64,000 nt of DNA from Edaphobacter paludis (GTDB taxonomy: Bacteria; Acidobacteriota; Terriglobia; Terriglobales; Acidobacteriaceae): assembly GCF_039993895.1 (NCBI RefSeq), contig NZ_CP121194.1, positions 992,001 to 1,056,000 of the forward strand, read 5' to 3'. Positions 1-8,442 of the stretch are shown in pieces; the stretch's first letter is position 1, and every line of letters begins with the position of its first letter. Position numbers and translations under genes: made by a program. The notes under the pieces are model-generated. The model worked only from the letters and a program-made list of their open reading frames with translations. It was not told the DNA's origin and made no database searches.

Positions 1-141
1 GGGTTGTCCCACCTTCTTTCAGGCGAAAGACAACTTGTAACAAAAAGTCCCTTCCTTCAAATAGCAATCCCGGCCCGGTTCGTACGTTTTGAAGAGATGG
101 TAAAGAATTCAGCCCCGGACATGAAGAAGCCGGGCAGGTAA
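1..141 (+). CDS. Possible 3' end of an upstream gene, unrecognised
   Basis: Frame 1 is open from the window edge to a TAA at 139-141, giving 46 codons that end in MKKPGR. In most dcw clusters rsmH lies directly before ftsL, so this could be its tail, but the residues do not resemble the usual RsmH C-terminus. It may equally be non-coding leader DNA that happens to be open. Treat as tentative. Confidence 0.2.
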   Translation, partial: GLSHLLSGERQLVTKSPFLQIAIPARFVRFEEMVKNSAPDMKKPGR

Positions 142-159
142 GAGCAAAAGAGGTGCGCG

Positions 160-684
160 ATGGCAGCGACGGCGATAGCAGGACAACAGATTGAGATGAT
201 GGGCACGCGGCGGCAGTCGCAGAGCCGTGCAGCGACGCTGGCAGAGCGGAACCGTGAGCTGTATGAGGCCCAGCGCAGGGCGCGGCGTGGTCCTACGCCC
301 GAGGTCTTTTTTACGAAGCACCTTGACAACAGCCGGCTTGTGAAAGCGGACGATCCCGAGCGGAAGCGCGAGATGCGCAGCTTCGCCGCAGTGATGAGCG
401 TCTTGTTTGTGCTGGTGATGGTATATGTGTGGCAACACTTCTCGGCGATCGAGATGGGCTACAACATCGAAGCGCAGAAGGTGCAGGTAGAGCATCTGAG
501 CGAGCAGAATCGGCAGCTTCGGCTGTCAGAGGCTGAATTGACTGATCCTCAGCGGATTGACCGGATCGCGAAGCAGCTTGGACTTGACGCTCCCCAGCCT
601 GGTCAGGTGGTGCGGCAGGACGGAAGCGATTTGAATGCTCCGGTGCTGGCGCAGGCCCATGCTCCCAAGTTCGTTGGGCAGTAG
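160..684 (+). CDS. ftsL: Cell division protein FtsL-like
   Basis: Small bitopic division protein of 174 residues. It has a long basic, cytoplasmic N-terminal region (about 1-72), one membrane segment (about 73-92) and a short periplasmic coiled coil (about 95-125) ending in DPQRIDRIAKQLGL, the motif typical of FtsL/DivIC proteins. These proteins join FtsB and FtsQ to activate FtsW-FtsI at the septum. An AGAGG ribosome site sits just before the ATG. It is placed directly before ftsI, as in other dcw clusters. Sequence conservation in the family is low, so the name rests on topology, the C-terminal motif and position. Confidence 0.82.
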   Translation: MAATAIAGQQIEMMGTRRQSQSRAATLAERNRELYEAQRRARRGPTPEVFFTKHLDNSRLVKADDPERKREMRSFAAVMSVLFVLVMVYVWQHFSAIEMGYNIEAQKVQVEHLSEQNRQLRLSEAELTDPQRIDRIAKQLGLDAPQPGQVVRQDGSDLNAPVLAQAHAPKFVGQ

Positions 685-733
685 GATAAGAGCAGGGAAA
701 CAGTAGCGACACGAAATTGGAGTTGATCGAAGT

Positions 734-3076
734 ATGAAGCAGGCGCCACGGCAGACGTTGACGGCTCCGATACGGAGAATCCGTTTCGTCTACGTGACGC
801 TTTTTTTCTGCCTCTGGGTGGGATTGATTGTATTGCGGCTTGGCTGGGTGCAGGTGGTGCGGCACTCCGAATTTGTGCATCGCGCGGCGCAACAGCAGCA
901 GCGGACCTTTGAAGTGGCTCCGCGACGCGGAATGCTGTACGACCGCAACCTGCGCGAGCTGGCGATGACGGTGCTGGTCGACAGCGTCTATGCAGTCCCG
1001 TCGGAGCTGGGGGACAACAAGGAAAATGCAGCGCAAATGCTGTCGGAGATTGTGCATTCCGATCCGGCGGACAGCTACACCTCCGAGAATCGGATACTGG
1101 CCAGACTCAATGCGTCGAGAAATTTTGCGTGGATTGCGCGAAAGCTTGATCCGGAGACGGCAAAACGTGTACGTGAACTGAATCTGAAGGGCGTTTATTT
1201 TCAAAAAGAATTCAAGCGGTTCTATCCGAACAACGATCTGGCGGCACAGGTGTTGGGCTATGTAGGCACGGACGATGAAGGACTGGGCGGGCTGGAACTT
1301 GAGTTTGACGACGACATGCATGGCACGCCGGGGCATATGCTGACGGCGCTCGATGCGAAGCGGCACGTACTGGGGAGCGAAGAGAGTCAGCCATTGCCGG
1401 GCGAGAACCTGGTGTTGACGGTCGATGCGAATATTCAGTACATCGCCGAGAAGGCGCTGGATGCGCAGATGGAGAAGATGAAGGCGCTCCACGGAACGGT
1501 GGTGGTGCAGGACCCACACACCGGGCAGATTCTTGCACTGGCTATCTCTCCACGGTTCAATCCAAATGATTCCCGGCACATGCAGCCTGGCTCCTTGACC
1601 GACTTGGCGGTGAGCGATGTGTATGAACCTGGTTCGACTTTTAAGCTAGTGACCTATTCGGCGGCGCTTGACGCGGGCGGGGTCGAGCCGACCGATATTG
1701 TCGATTGTCAGGGCGGTGCGATGACGCTGTTTGGCCGCACCATGCATGATGATAAGTCCGATCATTTTGGCCGTGTGACAGTGCAATACGCGCTGGAGCA
1801 TTCGAGCGACGTAGGCGCTGTGAAGATGGTGCAGAAGATTGGGAACGAAAAGTTCTACCACTACATGAAGGCCTTTGGCTTTGGTGAGCGGACCGGTATT
1901 GAATTGCCTTCCGAAACGCGTGGGCTTTTGCGTCCTCCGCAAAAGTGGGGAGCCACCAGCTTCATGTCCATGGCGATTGGGCAGGAGGTTGCCGTTACGC
2001 CGATCCAACTCGTCACGATGGTCAGTACCATTGCAAATGGCGGGATGTATCTGCCGCCCCATATTCTGTTGAATTCGACTGATGAAATGAAGGGCGATCC
2101 GCGGCTAAAGGCGGTTGCATTTCATCCGGAGAACGAGTTGCCTGATCCTCTGCCGGATGGAGCGCATCGTGTGATCTCCGAGCTAACGTCGGCGAAGATG
2201 CGAAAGATGATGCAGGGAATCGTAGAAGAAGGAACAGGTAAGATTGCTGCGTTGAATGGGTACAGTGCGGCTGGAAAAACAGGCACGGCGCAGAAGATCG
2301 ATCCCGAAACGCACACCTACTCGCACACCAAGTTGGTTGCCAGCTTCGCAGGATTTGCTCCGGTAAGCAATCCGGCCATCTCCGTAACGGTAGTGATCGA
2401 CACCCCGACAGTCGGTACACGATACGGAAGCGAGACCAGCGGTCCGGTATTTGCCGAAGTAGCCCAGCAGGTGCTCGAGTATCTCGGCGTACCCCACGAC
2501 CAGCCGCTGAAGGCGAAGAAGGGGGTACCGGTGCTGACAGCGAAGGATTTGGTCGACGATGCTCCGGCGGATAGCACGGCTGATCTAACTGCAATGTTTG
2601 ATGATGCGAATAACCTGCCTGCGGACGACCCGTTGCGGAATCCGACCGCTACCGCTGCGGCCCAAACGGTTGCGGCGGACAAGGCCGCCGCTGCGGAGAC
2701 AAAGGCTACTGAAAAAGGGAAGTCGCCGGGAATTGTAGACCTGCTGCCTGCGAAGATACTGTCTGCGTTCAAGGCCAGTGGGGGGACGAGTTCGTCTATG
2801 CCGGATGCCGCAGCGGGAGAAACTACGCGGCTGTCGCCCGTGAATAACACACCCATGGCTCAGACAGGCAGCGGAAACAATGTTCTGGTGGACGCCAGTA
2901 AGCGTGTGGCGGTGCCTTCGTTTACAGGAGTGGGCCTGCGTGCTGCCTTGGAGCAAGCAGACGCCGTCGGATTGCGAGTAAAGCCCATGGGAAGTGGCCT
3001 GGCAAGGGAGCAGGTGCCAATTGCAGGGACGATGGTGCCGAGCGGGACGGAGATTGTGGTTCGTTTTACGCGGTAA
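734..3076 (+). CDS. ftsI: Septal peptidoglycan transpeptidase FtsI (PBP3 type) with C-terminal PASTA domain
   Basis: Class B penicillin-binding protein of 780 residues that crosslinks septal peptidoglycan with FtsW. It has a membrane anchor at about 17-38, a dimerisation domain that begins at the RGMLYDRN motif (about 65), and a transpeptidase domain with catalytic STFK at 301-304, an SxN-type motif reading SSD at 357-359, and KTGT at 515-518. A low-complexity Ala/Thr/Asp linker (about 600-715) leads to one PASTA domain (about 720-780). The Asp in the second motif, where Asn is commoner, and the PASTA extension make it unlike E. coli FtsI (588 residues) and closer to Gram-positive and acidobacterial relatives. 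Confidence 0.95.
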   Translation: MKQAPRQTLTAPIRRIRFVYVTLFFCLWVGLIVLRLGWVQVVRHSEFVHRAAQQQQRTFEVAPRRGMLYDRNLRELAMTVLVDSVYAVPSELGDNKENAAQMLSEIVHSDPADSYTSENRILARLNASRNFAWIARKLDPETAKRVRELNLKGVYFQKEFKRFYPNNDLAAQVLGYVGTDDEGLGGLELEFDDDMHGTPGHMLTALDAKRHVLGSEESQPLPGENLVLTVDANIQYIAEKALDAQMEKMKALHGTVVVQDPHTGQILALAISPRFNPNDSRHMQPGSLTDLAVSDVYEPGSTFKLVTYSAALDAGGVEPTDIVDCQGGAMTLFGRTMHDDKSDHFGRVTVQYALEHSSDVGAVKMVQKIGNEKFYHYMKAFGFGERTGIELPSETRGLLRPPQKWGATSFMSMAIGQEVAVTPIQLVTMVSTIANGGMYLPPHILLNSTDEMKGDPRLKAVAFHPENELPDPLPDGAHRVISELTSAKMRKMMQGIVEEGTGKIAALNGYSAAGKTGTAQKIDPETHTYSHTKLVASFAGFAPVSNPAISVTVVIDTPTVGTRYGSETSGPVFAEVAQQVLEYLGVPHDQPLKAKKGVPVLTAKDLVDDAPADSTADLTAMFDDANNLPADDPLRNPTATAAAQTVAADKAAAAETKATEKGKSPGIVDLLPAKILSAFKASGGTSSSMPDAAAGETTRLSPVNNTPMAQTGSGNNVLVDASKRVAVPSFTGVGLRAALEQADAVGLRVKPMGSGLAREQVPIAGTMVPSGTEIVVRFTR

Positions 3077-3120
3077 AGAATAGAGAACAGGCTTATGCTG
3101 TTGGCGGCTTAGAATTGTTT

Positions 3121-4614
3121 ATGCGGTGGACGGATCTTCTTGCGAACCTTGGGGTGGTGGAAAGTGCGACAGCGCCGGTGGAGATTACCAGCGTCGAGTA
3201 TGACTCGCGAAGGATAAAGGCCGGCGATGTATTTGTCGCGATGCGCGGCGGGGCCACGGATGGGAACCTATACCTAGAGGCAGCCATAGAGCAGGGCGCG
3301 GCCGCGGTAGTGACAGATTCGCGCGCGGCTTATGAGGTATTGCGGCGAGAACATACGTCGGTTGGTGCGGCTCTGGTCGAGCATGGGCGGCGGTCGTTGG
3401 CTGATGTAAGCGCGGCTGTGATGGGGCACCCTGAACGGCGGCTGGCCTTGAGCGCGGTTACGGGGACAAATGGGAAGACGACCACGGCGTTTCTGTTGGA
3501 AGCCATGCTGCGGAGCGTTCGACGGACCTGCGTCTTGATTGGGACGATTGAGATGCATGTAGGGGATGAAGTGCGAGTGTCTCCGCATACAACGCCGGAG
3601 AGCCGGGATGTGTTGGCGATCTTTGCCGATGGGGTGAAGGTTGGCGCGACAGAGGCAGTGATGGAGATGTCGAGCCATGCGTTGGAACAGGAGCGGGTCT
3701 GGGGCCTTCCGGTCGACGTTGCCATCTTTACCAACCTGACGCAGGACCATCTGGACTATCACGGAACGATGGAGGCTTATTTTGCGGCGAAAGCTCGGTT
3801 GTTTGCGGGCGTAGGCACTCCGCCGCCGCGGGTCGCAGTGTTGAATGCGGATGATCCGTATAGTGAACGGTTGATCGTCGACGCAGAGCACTCGCAGATG
3901 TTGTTGTATGGGATGGAGGGCAAAGGGGAATTTCGTGCCGAGTCTGTGCAGATGCTTGCGGGAGAGACGCGATTTCGTATGGTGACTCCTGCTGGCGCGG
4001 TGGAGGTGCGGTCTCCACTGAGCGGTCGGGTCAATGTTTACAACCTGTTGGCAGCAAGCACGGCGGCCTGGGCTCGCGGATTGACGCTGGACGAGATTCT
4101 TGTCGCGGCGGCCGCAGGTGCACAGGTACCAGGACGATTCGAGGTAGTACCTGGGGGCGATACGGGGATCACGGTGGTGGTGGACTACGCGCATACGGAG
4201 GATGCTTTACGGAACTTAATTGCGCTGGGACGTGAGTTGGTGAAGGAACATGGTGGGCGGGTAATTACGCTGTTCGGTTGTGGCGGCGACCGGGACAGGA
4301 CGAAGCGGTCTCGGATGGGACAGGCTGCAGGCGAAGGAAGCGATCTGGTCGTGCTGACCAGCGACAATCCACGTACGGAAGAGCCTATGGCGATTATTGA
4401 AGAGGCTCTGGCCGGGGTGACTGCGACGGGTACAACCTGCATCGTAGAAGAAGACCGTGCGGGAGCGATTGAAATTGCGATCCGCTCGGCGAGCGCTGGA
4501 GATATTGTGCTGCTGGCAGGCAAGGGCCATGAGAAGGTGCAGATTCTGCGGGACGGGACGGTGCCGTTCGATGATGTGGCCGTGGCTGCCGCGGTTTTGA
4601 AGGAGATTGAATGA
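3121..4614 (+). CDS. murE: UDP-MurNAc-tripeptide synthetase MurE (meso-diaminopimelate-adding)
   Basis: Cytoplasmic Mur ligase that adds the third stem-peptide residue to UDP-MurNAc-L-Ala-D-Glu using ATP. The P-loop reads TGTNGKTTT at about 114-122. The substrate motif DNPR at 415-418 is the signature of enzymes that use meso-diaminopimelate rather than lysine. Length is 497 residues from the ATG at 3121; an in-frame TTG six bases upstream (3115) is an alternative start. The stop overlaps the murF ATG by four bases, so the two are probably translationally coupled. Confidence 0.96.
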   Translation: MRWTDLLANLGVVESATAPVEITSVEYDSRRIKAGDVFVAMRGGATDGNLYLEAAIEQGAAAVVTDSRAAYEVLRREHTSVGAALVEHGRRSLADVSAAVMGHPERRLALSAVTGTNGKTTTAFLLEAMLRSVRRTCVLIGTIEMHVGDEVRVSPHTTPESRDVLAIFADGVKVGATEAVMEMSSHALEQERVWGLPVDVAIFTNLTQDHLDYHGTMEAYFAAKARLFAGVGTPPPRVAVLNADDPYSERLIVDAEHSQMLLYGMEGKGEFRAESVQMLAGETRFRMVTPAGAVEVRSPLSGRVNVYNLLAASTAAWARGLTLDEILVAAAAGAQVPGRFEVVPGGDTGITVVVDYAHTEDALRNLIALGRELVKEHGGRVITLFGCGGDRDRTKRSRMGQAAGEGSDLVVLTSDNPRTEEPMAIIEEALAGVTATGTTCIVEEDRAGAIEIAIRSASAGDIVLLAGKGHEKVQILRDGTVPFDDVAVAAAVLKEIE

Positions 4615-5987
4615 AATTGACACTGGGTCAGGTTGCGGATTGGATTCACGCTGACGGGGAATTCGATACATCGCTGGAGGCGTTGGGGTATTCAATTGAT
4701 TCTCGAACCGTTGGGGCTGGCGAGCTGTTCTTTGCCGTCAAAGGAGAGCGGCTGGATGGGCACGATTATGTCGCAGGCGCGCTTGCCGCAGGGGCGCTTG
4801 CCGCAGTGGTCAGCAATCGTTGGGTGGTGCCTGCAGAAGTAGATGAGACAAAGTTGCTGCGCGTCTCCGACTGCGAAGACTGCGTGTTGCTGGCGTTGCA
4901 GAAGCTGGCCCATGCGGTGCGGCGGCAGTGGGGCGGCCGAGTGATCGGAGTGACCGGATCTGCGGGGAAGACGACGACGAAGGATGCCGTGGCGCTCGTT
5001 TTGGCGGCGCGGTTCAAGGTGCTGAAGTCGCAGGGAAATTTGAACAACGGGTTCGGTCTGCCGTTGCAGTTGTTGAAGCTGGAGCGGGACCATGAGGTCG
5101 CGATCATCGAAATGGGCATGAACCACGCCGGTGAGATTGCCGCTCTCGCGAAGATTGCGGAGCCGGATTGGGCTGTCGTCTCGAATGTGGGGCCGGTACA
5201 TCTGGAGTTCTTTCCGGACGGCATGGCCGGGATTGCGCGGGCAAAGTATGAGCTGATCGAGGGGCTTCCAGCGGATGGTGTTGCCGTACTAAATTTTGAT
5301 GATAATTACGTGGCATCCTTTGGACGAGGATTGGGCGAACGTGCAGTCTTCTATGGGGTAAATGAGGGCGCTGAGGTTCGTGCCGTGCATGTGGCCGAGG
5401 TTGGAGCTGAGGGGGTGGTGTTTACCGTAGAAGCGTTTGGCGAGCGGGCCAGCGTGCAGTTGCGAATGCTGGGGCGGCATAATGTTCCAAATGCGCTGGC
5501 GGCGATAGCGACAGGGCTGCAAAGCGGCATATCGCTTGGCGAATGTGCCGCGGCTGTGGGAGAACTGCGGGCAAGTGATAAACGCGGCGAAGTGGTGCAG
5601 TGGCGAGGTGCGACGCTCATTAACGATTGTTACAACTCCAATCCGCGGGCGCTGGACGCAATGGTGGATGCGTTGATGGCCATGCCGGGCGAGCGGCATA
5701 TTGTGGTGGCGGGAGAGATGCTGGAGCTTGGGCCGGAGGGCGAGGCGCTCCACGCCGCCTGCGGGCAGAGGATGGCGGAGCGTGGCGTGACGAAGGTAGT
5801 CGGAGTTCGCGGCGCTGCGGAGGCGTTGGTGAAGGCTGCCCGCGAGGGCGGAGCGGACGCCACATTTGTAGCGGACTCTGAGACGGCGGGTAAGTGGCTG
5901 CAGGCGAACGTGCGGGCTGGCGACGCGGTATTGCTGAAGGCGTCGCGGGGTGTGATGCTGGAACGGGCTTTAGCAGGCCTGACCTAG
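4611..5987 (+). CDS. murF: UDP-MurNAc-pentapeptide synthetase MurF
   Basis: ATP-dependent ligase that adds D-Ala-D-Ala to UDP-MurNAc-tripeptide, the last cytoplasmic step before MraY. It has 458 residues, with the Mur-ligase P-loop TGSAGKTTTKD at 115-125 and the conserved central stretch EMGMNHAGEI. The reading frame starts inside the end of murE (ATGA overlap). The usual family length and order are kept. Confidence 0.96.
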   Translation: MKLTLGQVADWIHADGEFDTSLEALGYSIDSRTVGAGELFFAVKGERLDGHDYVAGALAAGALAAVVSNRWVVPAEVDETKLLRVSDCEDCVLLALQKLAHAVRRQWGGRVIGVTGSAGKTTTKDAVALVLAARFKVLKSQGNLNNGFGLPLQLLKLERDHEVAIIEMGMNHAGEIAALAKIAEPDWAVVSNVGPVHLEFFPDGMAGIARAKYELIEGLPADGVAVLNFDDNYVASFGRGLGERAVFYGVNEGAEVRAVHVAEVGAEGVVFTVEAFGERASVQLRMLGRHNVPNALAAIATGLQSGISLGECAAAVGELRASDKRGEVVQWRGATLINDCYNSNPRALDAMVDALMAMPGERHIVVAGEMLELGPEGEALHAACGQRMAERGVTKVVGVRGAAEALVKAAREGGADATFVADSETAGKWLQANVRAGDAVLLKASRGVMLERALAGLT

Positions 5988-6030
5988 CCTTTCCGGCGAC
6001 GGGGATGAATCCGCTTGCATCCAACCATGC

Positions 6031-6675
6031 ATGGCAAATGAAATGGTAAGACGTGGCGGCGAGTCGCTGGCGAAACGTAATGAGTCCGTGGTCAAAAAGC
6101 ATGCAAAGAAGTCGGTCAAGCATGCTGCAAAAAAAGCGGCGAAGCACGCGCCTAAGAAAGCCGCGAAGCATGCAAAGAAATCGGCGAAGCACCTCAAGAG
6201 AGACAAAAAAAGCGACGCCGCTTTGGAGAAGGCGTTCCACCATCTACAGCGAGCAGCGGCTGTTATCTCGCTTATTGAGAAGGATGCCGGTGGAGATCTT
6301 CGGATGCTTCTAAGCCAGGGAGTAGAGATATATAGCGTTGCCACAGATTCAGTGACCAAGCAGAACGCGAAATCGGCCTTAGGGTTGCTGCGGGCAGCGG
6401 AACATCTGGCAATGGCGGGGTTATATTCGGCACGCGAGAAGTACAGACCGGCGGCGGCTCCCTCCGGCGCTCTGGAACCTGAAGGTTTTGCAGAATTACG
6501 CTCGCGTTTCAGCAAGGTGACCGTGGTAGAGCGAAAAGGCTATGGAGGGCGGGTGCAGTCGATGGGGCTCGAGTTATTGAAGCGATCCGAGGGTGCGGAC
6601 CATGATCCTCACCTGGCATGGGAGTTGCGGATGGCAGCGGATGGTCTTTGCTTAGCTCTGGAGGCCGGCTTATGA
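6031..6675 (+). CDS. Lys/Ala/His-rich protein with a histone-H1-like N-terminus, unknown function
   Basis: A 214-residue protein. Residues about 18-60 are tandem Lys-Lys-His-Ala units (for example AKKAAKHAPKKAAKHAKKSA), like the basic tails of bacterial H1-like nucleoid proteins. The remainder (about 62-214) is predicted helical and non-repetitive, with a stretch of Leu/Ala helices. It has no signal peptide or membrane segment. The tail should bind nucleic acid or another polyanion; this is inference from charge alone. The start at 6031 lacks a clear ribosome site. It lies between murF and mraY on the same strand. I do not recognise the C-terminal part. Confidence 0.75.
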   Translation: MANEMVRRGGESLAKRNESVVKKHAKKSVKHAAKKAAKHAPKKAAKHAKKSAKHLKRDKKSDAALEKAFHHLQRAAAVISLIEKDAGGDLRMLLSQGVEIYSVATDSVTKQNAKSALGLLRAAEHLAMAGLYSAREKYRPAAAPSGALEPEGFAELRSRFSKVTVVERKGYGGRVQSMGLELLKRSEGADHDPHLAWELRMAADGLCLALEAGL

Positions 6676-6801
6676 AGTCTCTTTGGTGCCGCAAAATTGG
6701 CGCGGCTGAAGTGGGCGGACGCCTGTCCTGTTAAGATAGCGATTAGTCTGGGCTCGTCATGGCCCGTTGATTCCTGATCGTGATTCAAAGGCGGAGACGT
6801 T

Positions 6802-7938
6802 TTGCTCTATTGGCTGCTCTATCAGAAGTTGTTTCCCTACTATCGTCTCTTTCGCATCTTTCGCTACCTTACGTTTCGCACGGTATTCGCAAGCCTGACG
6901 GCGCTGCTGATCGGCCTGCTGATTGGGCCGTATGTGATTGAGAAGCTGCGCGAGTTTCAGATTGGACAGTACATCCGCGAAGAGGGGCCGCAGTCGCACC
7001 AGAAGAAGAGCGGAACGCCCACGATGGGCGGCGTACTCATCCTTATATCGATCCTCGTGCCAACGCTGCTGTGGTCGGATCTATCGAATCCGCTGGTTTG
7101 GCTGGTGATGCTGTCGACGCTGGCCTTTGGGGCCATCGGGTTTGCAGACGACTACATCAAGGTGGTTCATCGCAGAAACAAGGGCCTCACTGCGCGGGCC
7201 AAGCTGGGATTGCAGCTTCTGGTGAGCGGCGGAGTGGCCGTGGCACTGGTCGCACTGGAGACGCGCGGCAACTATTCGACTCGATTGATGGTGCCGTTTG
7301 CGAAGCGGTTTCGCCCCGACCTGGTAATCGATAGCCTGTTGCATATGCCGCATATCTGGTGGCTGGCATATGCAGGTTTTGTCGTATTTGTAATGATTGT
7401 GATCGCAGGTTCAAGTAATGCGGTGAACCTCACCGACGGTCTCGATGGCCTGGCGATTGGCTGCACAATTATTGCAGCAGGCGCGCTGACGGTGCTGACC
7501 TATGTGAGCGGGCACGTTGTCTTTGCCGACTATCTGGAGCTACAGCGGATGCCGTTGGTTAGCGAGTTGACGGTCTTCTGCGGGGCAATGGTGGGAGCGA
7601 GTATCGGCTTCCTTTGGTACAACGCTCATCCGGCGGAGGTCTTCATGGGCGACGTGGGAAGCCTTGCGCTGGGCGGAGCGATCGGCACGGTGGCTGTGGT
7701 CATCAAGCAGGAGCTGTTGCTGCCATTTATCGGCGGGGTGTTTATTCTGGAGGCAGTGAGCGTAATGCTCCAGGTTGGGAGCTACAAGCTGCGCAATGGC
7801 AAACGCATCTTCAAGATGGCTCCGCTGCATCATCATTTTGAGTTGATGGGGTGGTCGGAGTCTAAGGTGATTGCGCGGTTCTGGATTATGGCGCTGGTGT
7901 TTGCACTGTTTGCTTTGACGACTTTGAAGTTGAGGTAA
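6802..7938 (+). CDS. mraY: Phospho-N-acetylmuramoyl-pentapeptide transferase MraY
   Basis: Polytopic inner-membrane enzyme that moves phospho-MurNAc-pentapeptide onto undecaprenyl phosphate to make lipid I. It has 378 residues and about ten membrane segments. Family motifs are present: GTPTMGG near residue 72, FADDYIK near 115, [10 protein letters not shown] near 210 and the cytoplasmic HHHFELMGW near 345. The start used is TTG at 6802, because the protein then begins [10 protein letters not shown] like other MraY N-termini. A 126-base gap separates it from the preceding gene. Confidence 0.96.
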   Translation: MLYWLLYQKLFPYYRLFRIFRYLTFRTVFASLTALLIGLLIGPYVIEKLREFQIGQYIREEGPQSHQKKSGTPTMGGVLILISILVPTLLWSDLSNPLVWLVMLSTLAFGAIGFADDYIKVVHRRNKGLTARAKLGLQLLVSGGVAVALVALETRGNYSTRLMVPFAKRFRPDLVIDSLLHMPHIWWLAYAGFVVFVMIVIAGSSNAVNLTDGLDGLAIGCTIIAAGALTVLTYVSGHVVFADYLELQRMPLVSELTVFCGAMVGASIGFLWYNAHPAEVFMGDVGSLALGGAIGTVAVVIKQELLLPFIGGVFILEAVSVMLQVGSYKLRNGKRIFKMAPLHHHFELMGWSESKVIARFWIMALVFALFALTTLKLR

Positions 7939-7946
7939 GGAGATTT

Positions 7947-8435
7947 ATGGAATTATGGCTGCCCTGGCTCTACATCACAGCGGCTGGCTCACTATTCGTA
8001 GGCAGTATCTGGTTATTTTGGAGAAAGAAGATAAAGGGAAATCCGGAGCATCTTGCCATTCGGATAGTAGGACGAATTACATCACCGGTACTTTTTCTAA
8101 CAACAATGTTTCTTCTGTTAGGTGTTGGTTGTGAACGCCATTCGCAGCTAATTGGTTCGCCCGACGGGCAGCACGTTGCGAGGGTTTTGGTGACACTTGG
8201 AAGTGCGGTAGATCAGGATTATTCGACAGTAATTGTCCGTCGGAGTTGGAATCCGGTGTGGACAAAGGCTTATTTCGGAATAGGGCTTATTGATAGAAGA
8301 GGTTCTATAGAACCTCAAGTGAAATGGTTGGACGATACACATTTACTTATCAAACATTCTGAGACTAATGGCCATCCACTCGATTGCGCGACTAAAGTTG
8401 GAAACATAGTTATAACGTGTCAACCTCATAGATAG
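7947..8435 (+). CDS. Small membrane protein of unknown function inserted in the dcw cluster
   Basis: A 162-residue protein with two hydrophobic segments (about 8-25 and 45-61), followed by an extracytoplasmic-looking domain of about 100 residues containing QDYSTVIVRRSWN and WLDDTHLLIKHS. Cys62 directly after the second segment (LLLGVGC) resembles a lipobox but is too far from the N-terminus for an ordinary lipoprotein. An AAGGAG-like site precedes the ATG. By eye its DNA is clearly AT-richer than mraY and murD, which suggests later acquisition. Mur ligases normally follow mraY directly. Function unknown. Confidence 0.7.
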   Translation: MELWLPWLYITAAGSLFVGSIWLFWRKKIKGNPEHLAIRIVGRITSPVLFLTTMFLLLGVGCERHSQLIGSPDGQHVARVLVTLGSAVDQDYSTVIVRRSWNPVWTKAYFGIGLIDRRGSIEPQVKWLDDTHLLIKHSETNGHPLDCATKVGNIVITCQPHR

Positions 8436-8442
8436 TGAGTGA

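Noticed and set aside
8077..8342. Short minus-strand frames opposite the AT-richer dcw gene
   Set aside because: No start context or family; the plus-strand frame fits between mraY and murD with tight spacing.
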